Position numbers and translations under genes: made by a program
DNA from: Stropharia rugosoannulata
Lineage: Eukaryota; Basidiomycota; Agaricomycetes; Agaricales; Strophariaceae
Direction of reading: 5' to 3'
DNA: 64,000 nt
Assembly (NCBI GenBank): GCA_028532985.1
Contig: JANCIK010000007.1
Coordinates: 1,798,001-1,862,000 of the forward strand
Shown here: positions 12,736-21,438 of the stretch, in pieces
Numbering within the stretch: the first letter of the stretch is position 1
How the letters are laid out: each line of letters begins with the position of its first letter
The notes under the pieces: model-generated
What the model was told of the DNA's origin: nothing
Seen by the model: the letters and a program-made list of their open reading frames with translations, nothing else
Databases searched by the model: none

Positions 12736-12747
12736 CTCCTCCTCACC
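12736..12747 (-). other. Polypurine tract of the copia element
   Basis: The element strand reads GGTGAGGAGGAG directly before the 3' LTR, the expected place and composition for plus-strand DNA priming. Confidence 0.7.
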
Positions 12748-12779
12748 GCTGAGCTCCTCCTGAGGTGAGCGTTGCTCCC

Positions 12780-15700
12780 CTATTGCAAGCCGAGCATTGA
12801 GCGTAGGCGGGTGAATCGAACTCTTTCGAGTGCTTTGGTAAAAAGGTCGGCGATGTTGTTTGTTGTGTTGATATATGCCATCTTGATTTCTCCCATGTTC
12901 ACGCGTTCGCGCAGGAAGTGGTATTTGATGTCGATATGCTTGACACGCTGATGGAGTGAGGGGTCTTCGGATAGGTTAATGGCTGCGGTATTATCGCACA
13001 TGGTTTGAGTAGCACTGGTAGGGGCAAAGTTGATGGAAGTGAGTAGGGTCCTGAGCCAGATAGCCTCCTTGCAGGCTTCATGAGCTGCCGTGTACTCTGC
13101 TTCGCACGAGGATGATGCGACCGTCTTCTGCTTCTTGCAACTCCACGAAATAATGCCGGAGCCTAGGGAGAATGCGTAGCCACCAACGCTCCTCCTGGTG
13201 TCCAGGCAGTTTGCCCAGTCCGAGTCGGTGAAGCCGAGAAGGGAAATGGGGGATGTGCCACCAAGAACGAGGCGCAGATGCCTAGTGCCTTTGAGGTATC
13301 GGACAACCTGGATGGCTGCATTCCAGTGGGCATAGGAGTAGCAATCGAGGAACTGACACAGCTGCTGGACAGCATATGTGCAGTCTGCCCGATGCCCGGC
13401 AACAAGGTATAAGAGGGTCCCAACGAGGGAGCGATAAGGCAGTTTGGCAAGCGCAGAGCGGTCTTCATCCGAGAATTTGGAAGGGTCGGGGCGCCGGAGC
13501 TTGAGGCCAGGGTCCATGGGTACAGAGGCGGGGTGCGCATCAGCCTGGCCAAATTGGGTGACAATGCGATCGATGAGCGCAGTTTGCGAGAGGGAGACAG
13601 TATGGGTGGTGCGATCACGGGTGACGGCAATGCCAACAATCTGCTTGACCTCGCCCAAGTCAGAAATTGTCCAGAGCTCGCGCATTTGGGACTTGAAGGA
13701 CTCGTTGAGAGAGGCTGTGGAGGCTGTGGAGAGAAAGTCGTCAACATGGACGGCAGTGATAATTGTGCCGCGGGAGTCAGATCTGTAGTAAATACATGAC
13801 TCGCAGGAGAGGCGAGTGAAACCCCAAGACAACATAGCATCATTCATAGTTTTATTCCAAATGCGGCCGGCCTGCTTCATGCCGTAGAGGCCCCGATTGA
13901 GTTTCCAGACCCATGTCTCCTTACCAGGTTCCTCAAAGCCTTTGGGCTGCTCCATATACTGGGTTTCATCTGTGGGGAGCATCCCGTAAAGGAAAGCCGT
14001 CTTGATGTCGATTTGCTGAATATCCCAATCGAGTGCGGCAGCAATGTGAAGGAGAACACGCCAGGACTCCATTCGAGCTGTAGGGGATGTTGTTGTGGTG
14101 TAGTCCTGGCCAAAGACTTGCTCGTATCCTTTGAAGACAAAACGGACCTTTCGGCGCTGTAGGCGGCCTTCAGAGTCAATCTTGTTCTTGAGAACAGGCT
14201 TGCCCTTGTGGATTTTGCGATCCATTGGGACGTCAGAGCGAGGGACAAGTGTGTAGACGCCCAGGTCACGAAGAGATTTGCACTCATCTTCAAAAGCAGC
14301 ACGCCACTCGGCAGCTTCAACTGGATCCCGCCGCTGCGAGTCAGCCCAATCGCGGGGTTCACTATCAGGGCTAAAGAAACAGGGGTCAATGGAGGACACC
14401 TCAGCCACGGCGGAGAGGATACGATCAGTTCGTTCGGAAGTGGAGGTGTCAGGATCGTCACGAGTGACATGACGGAAGAGGGCAACAAGGGCATCAGAGA
14501 CAGTTTCCTTGATACGAGTGTCCCCTGGGTCAGCAAGATCACTGCGAGCAGCGGAGTCGAGAGCAGCAGGGTCGTTGCGAAGCTCCTCCTGTCGTAAGTC
14601 ATCCAGTGTTTTGCGGGGTGCAACATCCGTGGGTATTTGTGTGGCAGCGCGTGCGGACTGCCGTAGTGCACGATGGGCGGCAGCGGCAGCTTCACTGGCA
14701 GCGACTTCCTTACGGACACGGGTTTCCTGGGACTCAGGCTGAATGGGGGTGGCGATGCGAGCAGAGCGACGGGGCACAGGCAAATCGACAGGGGGTTGTT
14801 GTGCTGTATCATCCCGAGGATCAGCGGGTTGAGGAACAGCGGGGAGGGTGGACGGAGCGACATGGGGCGGCGGTGCCATCGGATCAGGTAGAGGCTTCCG
14901 ATAGTCTTGAGGCAGGGAGTCTTCTTCGTCATCTGGGAGATGTAGGGGGGAAGATGAGGCACCGTGGGCGATCTCGGACAAGGGGGAGGTAGAGGTAGGT
15001 GGTGGCGTGGGGCTAACAGGCAGATCAGGTAGCTCTTCATCATGCTCAATAAAGCGGACATGATACGAAGAATAAATGGTACGGGTTGCGCGATCATAGC
15101 AGCGATATGATTTGGAAGTGAGGTCATAGCCAACGAGGACACATTCCACAGATCTCGCATAGATCTTGGGGTTGTGGCGGTTTAATATGAGCACAAAGCA
15201 GCGGCTCCCGATTTCACGAAGGTGCGAATAATTGGGAGCTCGCTGGTGCCAGGCTTCATAGGGTGAGATAGCATCAGGAAGGGATGTGACTGCAGTGCGG
15301 TTGTGGAGGTACGTAGCAGTGAGGTAGAATTCCATCCACAGATCTAACGGGCACTGAGCATAAATGCGCATAGTGCGAGCTTTGCCCAAGAGGGTACGAT
15401 GGACGCGTTCCACGCGCCCGTTCTGTGCAGAGGTGTAACCAGCAGTGAAGCGATAGGATGCTCCGAGTTCTCCCAACCACGCTTCCATCTCAGCTGTCTT
15501 TAATTCGCCGTTGTCAATGTTGAAGAACCCCACCTTTGATTGAGTCAGATTTTCCTGTTGACGGGTCCACACGCGCAGCTCGCGAGCTGCATCATCCTTA
15601 GTTCGCAGAGGTATGCTCCAGACATAGGAAGTAAAGTCATCTATTATGTCCATTGTATAACGATAGCCACCACGCGCAATTACAGAATGGGGACCCTGCA

Positions 15701-17567
15701 GGTCCACAAAAACCTTCTCTAGCCGTCTTGTAGCCCTATGCCCCTCTCCCGCCTCCCGCTGTTTTGGCACTGGTGTTCTGGTCTGTTTCCCAAGAATACA
15801 GGCGTTACATTTGGGGGGGTTGATAGAGGCAATAGAAGACGACATACCGGAGATGGTCCCTTTTCGGGCCATGGCCTGAAGAGTACCATAGTTTGTGTGT
15901 CCCATGCGAAGGTGCCATTTGTGGGCATCGTGGATGCATTGTGCGCTGAAGGCATTGGCCGGAGGGGACGATGTGCCGGCAGTCTCAATAGCATAGAGGC
16001 GTGATGCAAGGAGAGTACCTTGGGCGATTGGTGTTCCAGTGGCACGGCTCGTGAACCAGCAACGGCTATCATCAAAATGGGAATCAATCTGCGAGTCGCG
16101 TGCCAGAGAGCCAATGCTGAGCAGACGGACAGAAGCTTGAGGGACAAATAGGACGTCCTTGAGATCAAGGTGAGTGTTCTGTCCAATCACGAGGCGCACA
16201 TCGCCGATGCCAGAGGCCTCAATTGCAGAACCATTAATGCCTCGGATGCGCCGATTAATTGCGGGACGTAAGTTGTAGAAGTCACTGCGTTCTGGCGAGA
16301 TATGGGAGGAAGCAGCGGTGTCGGCATAGTATGGGTAATCGGACATCGAGAGGGAGGTAGTGTGAGTGGGGCTAGTGACGGAAGCAGTGACCAGGACATC
16401 TCCTATTGGCTGGGTATCAGTAGTCCAGTCTATGGATGCGTATGCAGTGTCTAGGCCCTCGACATCACCAATGTCTCTCGAGGAGTAAGTCTGGTTGTCA
16501 GTAGGGATAGAGGGGAATCCCGCAAATGCTGCAGTGTCTGTTGTACCCTCCGCTTGCGAAGGATCGTCCATGTAAACTAGGAATGCCTTGCCATTTGCTC
16601 CTACAGCGGTAGCAGCGACCTTGCCCATGGTAGGCTTAGGAGTTGTAGCCGAGGTTGTGATTTTTGCCTTCGGTTTCTTTCCAGAGTCCTTTAATTTCTG
16701 TGCTCGGGCCTCCTCTACTGTTTTGCCTTCCATGCCGCCGCCTGGGCGAACGCAATACTTCTTCACATGTCGTGGCTTCCCGCAGTTGTCACAGTTGTCA
16801 TTGTTAGCAGCTACTAGCGCGATTGAAGTGGAAGGGGAATTCTGCTTGCTGAGGTATAGTTGCTGGTCACGTTCGAGATAAGATAGCAGGTTTGCGTAGG
16901 TAAATGGCGAATCTTTGGTGGCGTTCTGCATATCACGTTGGATGTTTGCCTGTACGTGTTCAAGACCCGTCCCCATATTCATCAACCCAACGATGCATGC
17001 AAATGTGTCTTTGCTTAGGCCACCGGGCATCTCGAAGGCGCGAAATAGATCCTTGCCTTGAGCTCGTGCCGTGGCCAGCATATCAGGTCCGCGAGCATAG
17101 ACCTTGCCAACAACATTCTGAATGAGGGCTGCTTGTCGGACGGGGCCTTCGTTGACATGCCTAGCTTCGAGGGTTTCCCAGCATGCTCGAGCGGTCAGTG
17201 ATTCCTCGACGAATTCTTGTTCGGCTTCTGTGCAGGCTTGTCGGAGGAAAGACAGTACGGTGAGATCGTTCCCAGTCCAGTTACGGAAGGCGACTGGTTC
17301 CTCGCTGGGATTGGGTGCAGTGGAAGCGGGTGCAGGCAAGATGTGTGTGCCGAGGCGGCACATGCCAAGGTGATTCCTGATCCTGATTTTCCATGTCCGC
17401 CAGTTAGCCTTTTCCCTGTCGAGAAGTTCACCCGTCCATGTTGCGTGGAGACGTGCAGGAAGGACGGAGGGTTGTGTTGCGTCGGTAGATAGTACCATGC
17501 TGTTTGTAGTAGATTCCAGTAGATCGAAAGAAGATTCAGAGGGGGTAGATTCGTCTTTAACTGACAT
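12780..17567 (-). CDS. copia gag-pol polyprotein
   Basis: A single uninterrupted frame of 1595 residues. In order: copia-type Gag (about 40-250); CCHC zinc knuckle CDNCGKPRHVKKYC (Cys259, Cys262, His267, Cys272); aspartic protease with YYADTAASSH (Asp416); integrase with an HHCC zinc domain (about 540-595) and catalytic triad Asp622 (VFVDLQGP), Asp685 (FFNIDNGE) and Glu720 (NGRVERVH); reverse transcriptase with TSPTAR, QQIDIKTAFLYG and AVHVDDFL; and a C-terminal RNase H region (GFTDSDWAN, SSSCEAEY, HIDIKYHF). The domain order protease-integrase-RT-RNase H is the Pseudoviridae order. Gag and Pol are fused in one frame without a shift, so the Gag:Pol ratio must be set some other way. All catalytic residues I can place are present. 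Confidence 0.96.
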   Translation of the reverse strand: MSVKDESTPSESSFDLLESTTNSMVLSTDATQPSVLPARLHATWTGELLDREKANWRTWKIRIRNHLGMCRLGTHILPAPASTAPNPSEEPVAFRNWTGNDLTVLSFLRQACTEAEQEFVEESLTARACWETLEARHVNEGPVRQAALIQNVVGKVYARGPDMLATARAQGKDLFRAFEMPGGLSKDTFACIVGLMNMGTGLEHVQANIQRDMQNATKDSPFTYANLLSYLERDQQLYLSKQNSPSTSIALVAANNDNCDNCGKPRHVKKYCVRPGGGMEGKTVEEARAQKLKDSGKKPKAKITTSATTPKPTMGKVAATAVGANGKAFLVYMDDPSQAEGTTDTAAFAGFPSIPTDNQTYSSRDIGDVEGLDTAYASIDWTTDTQPIGDVLVTASVTSPTHTTSLSMSDYPYYADTAASSHISPERSDFYNLRPAINRRIRGINGSAIEASGIGDVRLVIGQNTHLDLKDVLFVPQASVRLLSIGSLARDSQIDSHFDDSRCWFTSRATGTPIAQGTLLASRLYAIETAGTSSPPANAFSAQCIHDAHKWHLRMGHTNYGTLQAMARKGTISGMSSSIASINPPKCNACILGKQTRTPVPKQREAGEGHRATRRLEKVFVDLQGPHSVIARGGYRYTMDIIDDFTSYVWSIPLRTKDDAARELRVWTRQQENLTQSKVGFFNIDNGELKTAEMEAWLGELGASYRFTAGYTSAQNGRVERVHRTLLGKARTMRIYAQCPLDLWMEFYLTATYLHNRTAVTSLPDAISPYEAWHQRAPNYSHLREIGSRCFVLILNRHNPKIYARSVECVLVGYDLTSKSYRCYDRATRTIYSSYHVRFIEHDEELPDLPVSPTPPPTSTSPLSEIAHGASSSPLHLPDDEEDSLPQDYRKPLPDPMAPPPHVAPSTLPAVPQPADPRDDTAQQPPVDLPVPRRSARIATPIQPESQETRVRKEVAASEAAAAAHRALRQSARAATQIPTDVAPRKTLDDLRQEELRNDPAALDSAARSDLADPGDTRIKETVSDALVALFRHVTRDDPDTSTSERTDRILSAVAEVSSIDPCFFSPDSEPRDWADSQRRDPVEAAEWRAAFEDECKSLRDLGVYTLVPRSDVPMDRKIHKGKPVLKNKIDSEGRLQRRKVRFVFKGYEQVFGQDYTTTTSPTARMESWRVLLHIAAALDWDIQQIDIKTAFLYGMLPTDETQYMEQPKGFEEPGKETWVWKLNRGLYGMKQAGRIWNKTMNDAMLSWGFTRLSCESCIYYRSDSRGTIITAVHVDDFLSTASTASLNESFKSQMRELWTISDLGEVKQIVGIAVTRDRTTHTVSLSQTALIDRIVTQFGQADAHPASVPMDPGLKLRRPDPSKFSDEDRSALAKLPYRSLVGTLLYLVAGHRADCTYAVQQLCQFLDCYSYAHWNAAIQVVRYLKGTRHLRLVLGGTSPISLLGFTDSDWANCLDTRRSVGGYAFSLGSGIISWSCKKQKTVASSSCEAEYTAAHEACKEAIWLRTLLTSINFAPTSATQTMCDNTAAINLSEDPSLHQRVKHIDIKYHFLRERVNMGEIKMAYINTTNNIADLFTKALERVRFTRLRSMLGLQ

Positions 17568-17677
17568 AAAAATGTAAGGATGCCGAGGATGTGCGAGATT
17601 GGCTCAGAGGCAGAGTCGCAACGATAGAAGGCAGGTATTTTGGGAAAGTGAGTAACGTCAATTGCTAGATTATGGCA

Positions 17678-17692
17678 GCAGGGCTCATAACC
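17678..17692 (-). other. Primer-binding site matching the initiator tRNA-Met anticodon arm
   Basis: Directly after the 5' LTR the element strand reads GGTTATGAGCCCTGC. Its complement GCAGGGCTCATAACC matches, from memory, the anticodon stem-loop of fungal initiator tRNA-Met rather than its 3' CCA end. This implies half-tRNA priming as known for Drosophila copia and yeast Ty5. Confidence 0.75.
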
Positions 17693-18073
17693 TGTTGAGA
17701 TGGAACCTAGATCAACCAGATATTACTTATATGATCCCAGACGTGTATAGAACAACGAGTGTAATAATAGTTACCTAGATCAACCAGATATTACTTATAT
17801 GATCTAGGTAGTAAGTTAGTGGATATCTTGTAAGGTAAAGTTATACGTAACTCACCCCAGACGTGTATAGAACAACGAGTGGGGTGACAGCTATTCTACT
17901 GAGACCTTTATACTGTCCCTTGAGTGGCATCATAAGGATGCCACTCCTAAGCAACCTAAAGCGTCCTGTAAAGCAATATGGTGGCCGTTGGCCAATGTGG
18001 GATGAGGCGGTAAGCGTCAGGCCATGCAAAGCGGTGGCCAACTTATTCCCTAACTCGGCGGTGCATTCCAACA
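17693..18073 (-). repeat. copia 5' LTR (381 bp) with 68-bp internal rearrangement
   Basis: Same ends as the other LTR but 68 bp longer on the side next to the primer-binding site. The extra block holds a second copy of ACCTAGATCAACCAGATATT and onward, a displaced copy of CCAGACGTGTATAGAACAAC, and 12 novel bases (GTAATAATAGTT). Confidence 0.95.
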
Positions 18074-19285
18074 TGCAATGCCGAGGCTCTTGCGCTCGTA
18101 CTCAGTCCAAGAGGACCACGGTTGACTAAACTTGAAGAACGACGCTTCTTCTTGCAGGAGTGATTGCATATCCCCTTGAAAGTAGGAAAACTGAGCTTGA
18201 GGACTTTCAGATAAGTGTACAAAGAATTGGCCTGTGAGTCGAACAGAGAGCTCTTTTGCCCAAGGAGGGACTGTAGTCGACCCGTCTAGATGATTAAATA
18301 TTGCTAAAAATATATGTTGATACACTTTCATTTCAAAAGAAAGGTCGATGACGAACCTATAGTTCTGGAGAGGCTTTTATCTATGCAAGCTCCAAAGGAA
18401 AGTATTTCTTTGTGGCTTGCACTCCGTGCTTTATGAATGTTAGTGACTCAGTGACTTAGATAGGTAAGCGGCTCATACCTGATAATGGGAGTACCATGGC
18501 AAGTAGGGCGTTCGAAGACCGGATATAATAGTCGCGAATAAATTTCCGCATGCAGATGAAGTCCAGATCATCATAATGGGTAACATTTTCAAGGTCATTG
18601 TATCCAGCAGCTAAACCTGTTAAACGAGCGATAAGCTCAAAAGAGTTGGATTTGAACTCAACGGGCGAACCTGGTATATCAACTATAGTAATAAGCTCAA
18701 GCCCATTGCAAGAAGGAATACCTGGGTGTTGAAGGTCAACATATACGATGCGGCTAGCCCCAGACCCAACTCTAGGAGATGCAAGGACTTGACGGACTTG
18801 ATAGTCCTGCAGATCCAGAATACGTTCCCGTTTCACCCCAGGATGGATAGCCATAACCTCTGCTCTCTTAAGGAGAGAAGCAAGCTGGGGTGGAGAAGTG
18901 CAAGTGGTCCCGACACGAATAGGGGTAGAAAACTCTGGTTGTCGGTTTGGATTATGATCACCTATCGATACGTCTGCAGACCAGGCATCTGAGGAGCGCA
19001 GGCGCCACTCTATGGCACAAGTATTTGGCAGGCCTAGATAGATCTGTGAAAGTTCGGATTTATCAGCCTGTCTATTCATTGAAATAATGTGTCTGGAAGT
19101 GTACGCCTGTTATTCCTGAGAGTAAAAACGATTTACCTGGAAAGATTGCATTATGGCAGGGTTTATGACAAAGTGAGACGAAAGACCTACCGCATCCCTT
19201 TCTGCCGATGAGCAAAACAGTGGGCGGTACCATAGACATGATTACTGGCAGTGCTAAGACTTTAGGCTGTGTTTTCTATAGCGGG
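18074..19285 (-). pseudogene. Dynamin-like GTPase gene, 5' fragment interrupted by copia
   Basis: Exons on the minus strand give: a P-loop-like LLIGRKGCG segment (about 19195-19240, with an acceptor TATAG just upstream); KSELSQIYLG then LPNTCAIEWRL, matching the dynamin KS...G..LP..T.CT..P....L region; ELITIVDIPG in place of the DLPG switch motif; FIRDYYIRSSNALLAMVLP in the helix/strand before the NKxD-type motif; a short exon with KEILSFGACIDKSLSRTIG; and FVHLSESP...FFKFSQPWSSWTEYERKSLGIA, the segment after the G domain. Dynamins bind GTP and remodel membranes. The exact first splice (19085-19200) and the exon at about 18332-18430 are uncertain, and the TKPD motif was not found. The copia element enters after GIA, separating this from 12178-12422. 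The gene may already have been divergent. Confidence 0.65.
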
Positions 19286-20182
19286 TACTATGGGAGCCCC
19301 AGGCCCCATGTCTTATATACTAGTGCAAAGCTTTGTTATTCATGGGGGCACAAAATCACATTAAAGAAGTTGTTCACCGTCCAGTTGCAATGTGCAGGGC
19401 ATATGGTCAAAGCGCACAAAAAGCATGTCGACCTTAAGCTTAAGATCTTAAGAGCATCAATCACTTGCAGAAACCGGCGGAGAATAACACTCACAGAAAC
19501 GGTAATACCGTGTAGCTGGTCTTTTAGATAAGACAAGACATTGTCCAGGTAGTATGTACATGTAGGTGCACGACATCTTGATTTACGTTCTATCAACGTT
19601 CACGTTCAATCGGAGCTAATTTCACGACACGAGGCTGAGCGCTGGCGTTGGGTTGGCGCAGTGACACCCTTTCTTGACCCTTTCAGTGCCACTCGATCTC
19701 TAAGGTTCCGCTTGCATTTATATATTGGCCCGATAACGAGCTTCCTTAGGTACTGTGATAAAGTCTCTCCAGCCGCCGTGCTGAAGGTGAACCGGCCCAA
19801 TCCTTAGCGCTAAATATCAAAGCTTCGAAATTAATAGCACCGGTATCATCCTTCACCTGCATGATGACGTCAAGCCTCGTCAAGCTTGGACCACGTGCTA
19901 GAAGCTTGAGAATGTTTCTTTCAACTAATATTTTTTCCTTTTCCTGACTTTTTACTCACCACCTCGTATGTGTCTTCTATTATCGTTAGCGTCGTCTCCT
20001 AGTCTCTCAGACGCATGTTTGTCTTGTCGTCGACGCTTTCTATTGTATTCCGTTTTGTCGGGTTTTCACCATATAGCCGAAGACTGGGGTGTTGCTTTAT
20101 GCCACAGCCAGCAGTGATGGTGGCTAAACATGCTTTAAACTTCTGGTGGTCAATGCTCGGTCAATGCACACACACATAAGCA
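19286..20182. other. Intergenic, no gene supported
   Basis: It separates the divergent dynamin-like and zinc-knuckle genes. Only short open frames are present. The last 70 bp form the promoter of the plus-strand gene. Confidence 0.4.
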
Positions 20183-20190
20183 TATAAATA
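20183..20190 (+). promoter_or_regulatory. TATA box
   Basis: TATAAATA lies 59 bp upstream of the ATG at 20249, a spacing compatible with a start of transcription roughly 30 bp downstream. Confidence 0.6.
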
Positions 20191-20248
20191 GCGACGGGGT
20201 GCAACAGATTCCACTATTGTCTCCCCATTAATCTTTACCTTGCCAATT

Positions 20249-21438
20249 ATGTCTAAGGCTCCCTTAACTCCTGGTTCATTCACGGCAAGTCTTCATCATT
20301 TATAAGCATTTTACCTCTCTAAGAGTTACTATTATGCTAGGAAAGTCCAGGCTCGGACCTCATCGACACAGCCGTTGACACGGAGGTGCGTCGCGATGGT
20401 GTCTGCTGGTTAAATTGCCTTACAGAAATGTAATAGCAGGTCCCCTTGAACGCATCCCGTAACAACCCACAGAATGGTTTGAGCCCCATCCCTCCGTTTC
20501 AAATCCTAGGATGCACACCGCGAGGAAACGAGGATTACGCCATTGAAGGAATAACGAAGGAAGACGTTTTGTGCATTGTTAGTAGTAAATCCATGGAGCT
20601 CTGGGATCGTATTCCTGAGCCGAAGTTCTTCGCGTGCCTTCCTGGAGACCGGTTCCGGGACGACCCATCTTCGATTAGGTTTACCACAAGTACCGTCAAG
20701 TCAATTCTCACTGCGATAGCTGGAGTGGACGTGAAGAATACCATACAGGTTTATGCTCCTGCAGTTCGAGAATTCAGCAGTGGCTCGTCCGATCGGCGCA
20801 TCATCCCTATCCTTGTTGGAGGCATGCCTATGAACTTGTACAATGCCATGGTTCCAGGGAAGGCCACTTTGTATTTTTGCCCTCTTGGCGCGCTCGTTAC
20901 CCGTCCATTTGACGTTCCTCAGTCAACATTCATGTTAACGCTTCAGGCAGACTACTGCGTATCCGATCCCCTAGTGCAAGAGTGTAGCTATGTCCACAAG
21001 GCCGTATGCGATGCAGTCACTTCCGACGGCTCTGCACTTGTCCGCGCTCTGTCGGTGCAACACGACAGCGTTGTCGCTCGTATACACGAAGAATACGATA
21101 ATATTCCCCGGCATTTAGCGCTAAACCCTACCACTCGAACTCAGTACATCGCATCTACGGTGAACGTGAAACCACTTATCGCTAGCTTCGGCGATCTTTC
21201 CTGCGGCAAGACCGTCTATTTTAACGTTTACATGGAATCCCCCAGTCGGAAACCTAATGGATATAAGCACTGGATTTCGCTTTTGAAGGATCGGAATATC
21301 ACTCGCTTCATAGCGGCCAAAGGAGAGCTCAGGGTGTTACCTCTTTTCTGCAACCACTGCACTTCGTGCACCCACCCTACTCATCTTTGTCTTTATCCTG
21401 ACTTAGCTGGATTCCGCGACACACCTTTCCCGGTTTAA
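20249..21438 (+). CDS. Uncharacterised protein with C-terminal CCHC zinc knuckle
   Basis: Three exons (20249-20284, 20341-20385, 20440-21438) splice in phase 0 and give 359 residues. The first intron uses a GC donor (GCAAGT), which is rare but well matched to the GC-AG consensus. The second is GT-AG. The protein opens MSKAPLTPGSF and has no signal peptide or membrane segment. Near the C-terminus, CNHCTSCTHPTHLC fits C-X2-C-X4-H-X4-C, a zinc knuckle usually binding single-stranded nucleic acid. I recall similar C..C..HPT..C endings in multi-copy Agaricomycete proteins of unknown role. A TATA box supports the start. The function is not known to me; a retroelement-derived or host gene are both possible. 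Confidence 0.7.

Larger units (their letters stand above)
12423..18073 (-). mobile_element. Complete Ty1/copia LTR retrotransposon
   Basis: Two LTRs of the TG...CA type bound one intact gag-pol frame read on the minus strand. The 5-bp target duplication TGCAA is perfect (12418-12422 and 18074-18078). Primer-binding site and polypurine tract are both present. By eye the LTRs differ by one substitution and one 68-bp length difference, so the insertion is young. It sits inside an exon of a dynamin-like gene in the same orientation. Confidence 0.95.

Noticed and set aside
13163..15160. Several 100-430-residue frames overlapping the copia polyprotein
   Set aside because: Shadow frames of the intact gag-pol on the same DNA.
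18645..18675. tRNA-like TTGGATTTGAACTC
   Set aside because: It resembles a T-arm but no cloverleaf can be built around it, and it lies in a dynamin-like exon.
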